From: Diaporthe sp. PMI_573
Lineage: Eukaryota; Ascomycota; Sordariomycetes; Diaporthales; Diaporthaceae
Assembly: GCA_021399435.1 (NCBI GenBank)
Contig: JAJTUP010000008.1
Coordinates: 806,001-870,000, forward strand
Reading direction: 5' to 3'
DNA: 64,000 bases
Within the stretch, counting starts at the first letter, position 1; the number at the start of each line of letters is the position of its first letter. Both the position numbers and the translations under genes were made by a program. The notes under the pieces were generated by a model that made no database searches, had not been told where the DNA came from, and worked only from the letters and a program-made list of their open reading frames with translations. Positions 57,939 to 64,000 of this stretch are shown here, in pieces.

Positions 57939-59457
57939 TGACGGCTCTATCATCTCCAGATAGCGTAACGAATTAATGGTGCAGCAGATTTACCAGACGC
58001 TGGCTGAGCCGTTTGCTATAGCATGAGCGTTTCTGAATTGTCATATTTCAAACGGAGTTGAGGCTTGGGACGGTGAAGCTGTGCCTTGTTGATATCGAAA
58101 TCAGGGCTGTTTTTTTTTGGAAGGGGTGTTCAATGACTAGTTATTTATACTTGAGCCGGCAGGCTGTTGTGATGTGCACATCTCTTCTCTCCATAGACAA
58201 CAGGCGAAAAGGGCCAAGTGGGACGAGCACTGGCAACTAGAATTGTCAAGCGCGAAATGGTGTTTTGAGAGACGCAACGTGGGCTACTTCCTAAAGAAAC
58301 TATTAAGGAAAAGGTCTGGGGCTTTGGAAGTGGAGGACATTGGTATCGATGGAAATATTATCGTATCAGTCGAACAGGTGATCAACGCTAGATCCCACGC
58401 GCGCTCGATGATCTTGGGGGTGTACCTGATAGACCTCAAAAGGCATAGATTGATTCAACATGGCTGATTCCGGCCCTGCTGGTGCATATTCCATGCACAT
58501 CACAGAGACCGCCCAGCTTACAAGAGCCTCGAAATCCTTGGCCATCTTGGCAGCAGTCCGCTGAGAAGATCGACTGGATGAAGCGTAGCTATCACAGTGT
58601 GAGGCCATGCACGCCTCATCCCTTGGACCATCGGGAGGCCTAGTTCCGGTCCTGCTGCAGGGAAGGAAAGCTGGTGTCTTGTGAGCTGGATACTGCATTG
58701 TTTTAGAGATACAGGTAGCTATAGGCACAAGTAGAGTGTGTAAGGCTTATTGCGAGCTAATATGAGTTTTGGTATCTATGCAACGAGCATTTTCAAGCAG
58801 AGAAACTGTCGCACCTCTGTAGAGTTAATGATTGGAACATTAGAGGGCATAGTTTGATATCAGCTGTCTTTTTTGAGGTTTGAAAAAGTAGCATGCATGA
58901 CTTGGGAAAGATTTAATTATGTTCAGCTGGCGAGTTGTCGACATGTACAATTACGCCAGACGAACATGATCCCTGACTACCAAGACTCTGGCGCGCCACA
59001 AGGATCCAGGAGCTGTTGGCAATCATGTAGGACGATCAACAAGATCCTGTCTTAACCAATAAGCTGCTCAGAGTATTTCCAGATTAGGAATACGTACTGG
59101 GTGACCGTATCATGTTGCTATTCCTTGGCCCATCATGCCGCTCACTCAGAGGCCTATGGCCAAACAACATACCAGTCCAAGCAAATGGACAGCCACAGAC
59201 TGAATGCATGTTCCAAAAGAACCATGCACCCACGTGAAAGGATCTTGACTTTCGTCATCGGGTTTGCATGCTCAATGGTAGTTGTTGAATCAATTCCAAT
59301 GTGGCTCCATCTTGTCCTCGAAGTATATTTAACATCTTGTGCCCAACGTTTACACAATTACCTTTGGGACCTCTCTCACGGCTTCTCTACTACGTTCTAG
59401 AAGAAAAGACACAATAATAAATTCAATACACCCCACAAAGAATTTCCTAGTGCAAGC
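57939..59457. other. Intergenic with degenerate duplication
   Basis: About 1.5 kb. Contains the second duplicated segment; a 120-codon antisense frame (58366-58728) has no recognisable features. Confidence 0.55.
57985..58178 (+). repeat. Degenerate duplicated segment, copy 2
   Basis: Counterpart of 55421-55609, lying on the other side of the membrane-protein gene in the same orientation. Confidence 0.65.
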
Positions 59458-60270
59458 ATGTCTACGCCTTCCCAGATTACTGTACTTATCACTGGTGCAA
59501 ATCGAGCTGAGATTTCCAGACTTGAGCTTTCACGGATTATTCTGGCAAAGTCAGATATTTATCTAGAATTTACTTCCAGGTATCGGCCGCGGTCTTGCGG
59601 AGGCCTTCCTCTCCCGTCCAAACCATACTGTCGTTGGGGCTGTTCGAAACCCCAGCACTAAAACCCCAGCACTACCACCCTCAGGGACTACGAGCCGGCG
59701 GAGGGTAGCAAGCTCCTTCTGGTCAAGGTCGAAAACTCGTCGCCCGGTGACCCAGCCGCAGCAGTCGAGCAGCTACAGTCTGCAGGAATCGAGAGCCTCG
59801 ATCTCGTCATCGCAAACACAGCCATCAACCCGGTGGATGCCTTGTCTAACATCGAGGACATAGATCTCAAGAAACTGCGCAACATCCTCGAGGTCAATAC
59901 CATCTCCTACGTCAGGCTCTTCCAGGCCACCCGCCCGCTTCTCAAGGCCGCGACCGATAAACACGGCAACGGCGACGGCAACGGCCCGAAGCTCCTAGCA
60001 ATCACCTCCAACGCCGGCTCGGCCGTGGACATGGAACCCAACGTCCCGGCCAGGCTGGGCAGCTACGGCGTCAGCAAGTCGGCGCTCAACTACCTGGTCC
60101 GCCGCACGCACTTTGAGAACCCATGGCTGACGGCGTGGGTCATGCACCCCGGTTTCGTGCAGACGCTGGAACGGTCGGTCGCGGGATTGCTTGGGCGGGT
60201 TGATGGCGCGACGAGGGCGGGGACTTCGGGTAAGTTTTTCGATATCGACGGCGCTGAGCTGACGTTCTAG
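59458..60270 (+). pseudogene. Short-chain dehydrogenase (SDR), two lesions, probable pseudogene
   Basis: Reads as a classical SDR of the small NAD(P)-ketoreductase type common in fungi. Exon 1 (59458-59506) ends TVLITGANR and exon 2 (59580 onward) continues GIGRGLAEAFLSRPNHTVVGAV, giving the TGxxxGIG cofactor motif; later come LDLVIANTA and the catalytic SYGVSKSALNYL. Two lesions are visible. The 73-nt intron begins CTGAGA instead of GTGAGA, so the donor is lost, and without splicing the frame stops early. In exon 2, an exact 14-bp unit (AAACCCCAGCACTA) is duplicated in tandem at 59647-59674, which shifts the frame by two; downstream residues from LRDYEPAEG onward are intact up to the stop at 60270. 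Both lesions point to inactivation. The remaining sequence is well preserved, so it is recent. Confidence 0.85.
59647..59674 (+). repeat. Exact 14-bp tandem duplication inside the SDR
   Basis: Two copies of AAACCCCAGCACTA directly adjacent (59647-59660, 59661-59674). Removing one copy would restore the reading frame across NPSTTTLRDYEP. Confidence 0.95.
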
Positions 60271-60532
60271 TTACTTGGAAATGGTATGACCAGTGTCCAT
60301 TCGCAAGTTCATCGGATTGTGGCTTTTGTATATCAGCCTCACACCAGTGCGTAATGTGCGCATGCGTGGTGCTGAGTTCGTTGGATATCATTAGCTTCAC
60401 TCTCAGGACGTCTAATTATTCAAGCCCAGAGCATTTCATCTCCGCCCAGAGAGCCCTGACCATTGTTCCTTGCCCTCGAACCCTGAACGCCAAACCGAAT
60501 GTCCATGACCATGACTATGACTACACGCACGC

Positions 60533-61554
60533 TCAGCGCCTCGACTTCTTAGCTGCTTTCGGCGCAGGGTCCTCAGCAGCCTTCTTCTTGCCAAGCCTCG
60601 CCGCAGCAGCCTGGAAAGCCGCCTCGTCAGGCTCCTCCTCGACGGCCTTCTTCTTCTTGCCCTTGGCCGACTTCTTGGCGCCGTACTTCTCTGCCAGGTG
60701 GTCGAAGAAGTCCTCGCCGCGGTCCTTCTGCCTGCTACTGATCAGGGCGGCCAGGGCGTCCTCCGGGTTCTCCTTGCCCTTCGACTTGCCCTTGCCCTTG
60801 GCGGCCCCCTTCTTGTCGCCGAACAGCGTGTCGTGCACGCCCAGCTCCTTCGCGTAGTCCTCCGCCTCGCGCGACTCGCCCTGCGCGGCCTTGACCCGCG
60901 CCTGCTTGGACCTGGCGCTCTCCTTGGTATAGGCCTTGTGCGCCTTGACGTCGCCGCTCTCGATGGCCTCGTCGATGATGCGCCGGAAGCGCTCGTCGTC
61001 CGCCAGGACGTCGCTCAGCATGACCGTCTCGTATATGCTGTCCATGTTGCCCTTGTACTTCTCGTACGCGACGAGGATGTCGTCCTTCTCCTCGTCGCTC
61101 CCCTTGTACTTTGCGGCAAACTTGTTGATGGCATCTTCGCTTATGGCTTCTTTGAACTGTTCCCGGTAGAAATCAGACCAGTTGAAGCCTTCAGAGTCGA
61201 CTATGGATTCGGAGGTGGAGCCGGTGGCGTCGTAGCGCTTGCGCCGGGCCGGGTCGGAGAGGATGGCGTAGGCGAAGGCGATGCTTTGGAAGGCGGACGT
61301 GGCCTCGTCTTTTTGGTCCTCGGGAACCTTGTCTATTTCACGGAATTGGATCATGAGCATCAAATGATATGGGTGTCTGTATCTCGGCCATGATTGCAAT
61401 GGCACAAAGTTGACGTACCTGGATGAGTCCTAAGGGAAGCCTTGCGGTAGGCTTTCTTGATTTGGTCGGGTGTCGCGGTGCGCTCGAGGCCGAGCACCTC
61501 ATAAGGGTCAATCACTGGTGGCTCGGGAGCCATGCTGTCCTCGCTTTCAGACAT
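60533..61554 (-). CDS. DNAJC9-like J-domain protein
   Basis: Two exons, 61554-61419 and 61332-60533, intron 61333-61418; 311 residues. The J domain covers about residues 15-90 (DPYEVLGLERTATPDQIKKAYR). The intron splits the HPD motif codon: THP ends exon 1 and DK begins exon 2, so splicing restores HPDK. Then come FAYAILSDPARRKRYD, a helical region FNWSDFYREQFKEAISEDAI and GSDEEKDDILVAYEKYKGNMDSI, as in the histone/Hsp70 co-chaperone DNAJC9, and a Lys/Glu-rich C-terminal tail with possible nuclear-localisation clusters. Animal DNAJC9 recruits Hsp70 to H3-H4; the same role here is inference. It shares a 314-bp divergent promoter with the deaminase gene. Confidence 0.9.
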
Positions 61555-61868
61555 TTTGAATCGTGAATGTCTGAAACGTGAAAGTGTAGTTGCTCAAAGC
61601 CTGGGCTTCAGGCCGCATGGGAGACGCGACTCGACGCGCTGCGCTGCAGTCCAGGGTCCAAATGGGAGTGGAGCCGCCGCACGTCAAAGGTGGGGCCCTG
61701 GTTTTGGCCGAGCTCGGCAGCGAACCCGGGGTTGACTGCAGCTTGCCACTGCAACAGGCCACCTGCAGAGCCTCAATGTCACCCGTCCAGCTGTGTTTCG
61801 ACTTCAGCACATTTTCAGAATATATTGGAACTCCTACACCTACAAAGCACTCTGAAAAGGTTGCCACA
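61555..61868. other. Divergent promoter between J-protein and deaminase genes
   Basis: 314 bp, with no recognised binding motif. Confidence 0.6.
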
Positions 61869-62375
61869 ATGTCTGACATCCAACCAAATGACCACCGTGC
61901 CTACATGGAACTGGCGCTCAGCTTGGCAAGGAAATCCCCTCCCAAGCCCACAAATTACAGAGTGGGAGCTGTCGTGGTGGACCAGACCACAAACGAGATC
62001 CTGGCACATGGATTCACCTTGGAGCTGGAAGGCAACACACATGCAGAACAGTGCTGTCTGATCAAACTGGCAGAGGCTCACGGCGTCTCAGAGGAGAATC
62101 TCGCTCAAGTGCTACCCAAAAACCTGGCCCTCTACACCACCGTGGAACCATGCTCGAAACGTCTCAGCGGCAACATGCCCTGTGCTGAGAGGATCCTCCG
62201 CCTAGCTGGAGTCATAAAAACCGTCTATGTTGGTGTCATGGAGCCCAAGAAATTTGTCGCGGACAACACGGGCCGGGAAGCCCTGGAGAAGGCAGGCATA
62301 CAGTTTGTCCATGTTGAGGGATTGGAGGACGAGATACTCAACGTCGCCAAAGCTGGGCATGAGCCCTCAAAATAG
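61869..62375 (+). CDS. Cytidine-deaminase-fold protein (Rib2/DRAP-deaminase-like)
   Basis: Single exon, 168 residues. Zinc site visible as THAEQCCL (HAE) and EPCSKRLSGNMPCAERI (PCx8C), preceded by YRVGAVVVD. This spacing and the long segment between the zinc elements (about 30 residues) suit riboflavin-pathway deaminases (2,5-diamino-6-ribitylamino-pyrimidinone 5'-phosphate deaminase, Rib2/RibD type) more than dCMP or cytidine deaminases. Substrate is inference. The ATG at 61869 follows a short AT-rich stretch; the frame is open further up, but those residues lack similarity to the family. Confidence 0.85.
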   Translation: MSDIQPNDHRAYMELALSLARKSPPKPTNYRVGAVVVDQTTNEILAHGFTLELEGNTHAEQCCLIKLAEAHGVSEENLAQVLPKNLALYTTVEPCSKRLSGNMPCAERILRLAGVIKTVYVGVMEPKKFVADNTGREALEKAGIQFVHVEGLEDEILNVAKAGHEPSK

Positions 62376-62842
62376 AGGGACCAGCTTTCGCAAGTAATAC
62401 CCGAATGCTGCATTACGTGGCGGCGACAGATATTGCGGTAGACTGCCGTGTCGTAGCGTCGCACATCCATCGTCTCGAGCAGTCTCGGATGTGGTTCGGG
62501 CTTCCCAGAAATTGAGCCATGATTTGGCGCCAGGGTACGAAAGTGCAGACTGAGGCCCGAAATAAATGACGTGGACACTGAGAGAGTATTCGAACGAAAT
62601 TATGCCCTTGCGAGGGCAACCGACTATCTTAGAACAGAACCGCAGCAGACTACGGAAGCTGAAGGTCAGGGATCTGAGTATCCGAGAGAGATATCCCAAT
62701 TATCGGAGATATCGCACATGGTCGACTTTCAAACCTCCGATTTTGACCCCGAAGACACTACCTAGGTACTCTGAACGAATCCCGCCATCTATCACTCGTC
62801 ATATACTCATCTGCCTGTGCAGCGGTGAGTGTACCGGCTATC
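62376..62842. other. Intergenic, 467 bp
   Basis: Convergent 3' flanks of the deaminase and acyltransferase genes. A TACCTAGGTA palindrome sits at 62759-62768. Confidence 0.6.
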
Positions 62843-64000
62843 TCAAGCTGAGACCAACGACCGCTCTATCCATGGACCGACCACACGAACTGGCAGCAAA
62901 GCAGCCGAGCTGATTCCGATTCTCATGCCGGGGTAGATATAGATAGGACTGGACCAGGTGAAAAAGGCAAATACCCAAAGATATCCCAGAACATGGCGGA
63001 GACGCTCAGGCAACAAGGATATGGCCACAGGCGCAAGGGCATCCTCCAGCATGATGAAGGCGGCGTGCAGGAGGAAGAAGAATACAGCTCCATTTTCAGC
63101 GTCTGACACGCCCATCAACCTGTCAGCGTGGTAGTGGATCAAGCCAGAAATGAGGAAAGCAATCATTAGGCGCGTGTAGCGAGAGACCGCTGAGTGACGC
63201 TTGACGAACGGCAGGGTGTGATCGACGATCAGGTTGGCGTGGCCTGTCAAAAAAGAGCGAAACATCTGGTGCCAGGAAATACTGCCGGTGACCTGTCAGC
63301 AATGTACATTCTGAATCAAGCGCCAAATCTTAGGAACGTACCCCCAAAACCGCCGGATGGTGTATGCCTCCGAAAATGACCCATACAGGGGAGGACAAAC
63401 TGCGGGACTGCTTAGTCCCAACAGCACAGCAACGACAGCACCACGTTGGTCATGAATAGGTTGAGAATGCCAGTTGTGAGCCAGTATCCGACGACCGTGC
63501 CGGAACGGAAGGCGATATCGTCGGTACCCAAGTTCCGCAAAGAGAAAAGAGCGACCTTGTCTGCTCGCACCATGTGTTGCTCTGGCGGTGGCATCGAGAC
63601 CACAGCATCTACGAATAGATATGCTAGTAGTGTAACGGCAACACGCCCGAGAACAAAGCCAGTACGGCTCTGCGTCTGCAGGCTGACTGAAGATGGGACA
63701 TTCTTCACCTGCCAGGGGGTCCCAACTCGTCGGACGTTCCACAAGACGCCCGCCGCCGTCCTGACACCGCGAAACATGCGCGAGCTTGATTGGCGGAGGC
63801 TTGGAAGTTGGGCAGCGTGTACGCGGGTGACCAGAGCCAGGTCTGAGGCGCTGAGGAACTGGACCCAGAGCAGCGAGGCTACTGTTACGGCCCAGTGCGG
63901 CCTCCCATTCCTTAGGCATACAGGAACGACCAGTTTCTCCATGCACATGGTTGTTGCACACAATATGACAAGCCCAGCAGCCCGTTTGCCGGCTGACCGT
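62843..64000 (-). CDS. Membrane-bound acyltransferase, wax-synthase-like (partial at edge, frame broken)
   Basis: Exon from the right edge to 63342, intron 63282-63341, then 63281-62843. The start lies beyond 64000. Motifs: RRVGTPWQVKNVP, then hydrophobic helices, PPLYGSFSEAYTIRRFWG joined across the intron to ISWHQMFRSFLTGHA, then SGLIHYHADRLMG with the conserved His, and a helical C-terminus. This is the fungal wax-synthase-domain family (PF13813-type), which includes acetyltransferases of secondary-metabolite clusters such as trichothecene Tri7. The frame before about 63440 (ending NVVLSLLCCWD then stop) differs from that after it (from LLGLSSP): one base is missing. The break falls in a GCTGT-rich stretch near 63422-63445. 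It could be a true lesion or a sequence error. No companion cluster genes are visible here. Confidence 0.78.

Noticed and set aside
58366..58728. 120-codon minus-strand frame
   Set aside because: No recognisable features, and it lies in a region with degenerate repeats.

Overview
This window is nuclear DNA of a filamentous ascomycete (Pezizomycotina, most likely a Sordariomycete). The evidence is short spliceosomal introns (about 50-180 nt, GT..AG, often with a CTNAC-type branch site), long pyrimidine-rich 5' leaders, large intergenic spaces, and a characteristic gene set: a QDE-2/SMS-2-type Argonaute, an AP-1/Yap1 redox bZIP factor, fungal Stn1, GH62 and GH81 secreted glycanases, and a wax-synthase-fold acyltransferase. 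I saw no bacterial-type features, CRISPR arrays, rRNA or convincing tRNA genes, and no intact transposon.

Layout. 1-1728 (-): N-terminal part of Brc1/Rtt107 (four BRCT domains), cut by the left edge. 3.8-9.7 kb: two secreted carbohydrate-active enzymes, GH62 arabinofuranosidase (-) and GH81 endo-1,3-beta-glucanase (+), divergently transcribed. 10.7-12.6 kb (-): glycerol kinase. 17.7-20.7 kb (+): Argonaute. 21.4-21.8 kb (-) and 22.1-25.0 kb (+): a divergent pair, mitochondrial ribosomal protein mL41 and the SSU-processome factor Utp14. 26.4-28.3 kb (+): aquaglyceroporin. 30.4-31.6 kb (+): pyrroline-5-carboxylate reductase. 32.3-34.0 kb (-): vacuolar Ca2+/H+ exchanger. 35.9-36.5 kb (+): telomere protein Stn1. 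41.0-43.1 kb (+): YANK/STK32-type kinase. 44.5-46.0 kb (+): BSD-domain protein. 46.3-47.0 kb (-): Tsr2. 49.8-51.7 kb (+): AP-1. 52.9-53.8 kb (+): NAD-dependent epimerase. 56.0-57.9 kb (+): fungal membrane protein of unknown function. 59.5-60.3 kb (+): a short-chain dehydrogenase that looks like a pseudogene. 60.5-61.6 kb (-) and 61.9-62.4 kb (+): divergent DNAJC9-like J-protein and a cytidine-deaminase-fold protein. 62.8 kb to the right edge (-): a membrane-bound acyltransferase whose reading frame is broken.

This is mostly housekeeping sequence without one obvious pathway cluster. Glycerol kinase and the aquaglyceroporin could both serve glycerol handling. Utp14, Tsr2 and mL41 all serve ribosome production. 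The right-hand 10 kb is more accessory in character: an orphan membrane protein, a degenerate duplication, a decayed SDR and a damaged acyltransferase.

The most notable observations are: an aquaglyceroporin lacking the usual selectivity-filter arginine; an Argonaute with an acidic insertion inside PIWI beside an apparently intact DEDD catalytic set; an SDR inactivated by an exact 14-bp tandem duplication plus a lost splice donor; and one-base frame breaks at C-tracts in two conserved ribosome-biogenesis genes, which look like assembly errors. I found no clearly undescribed multi-gene system.
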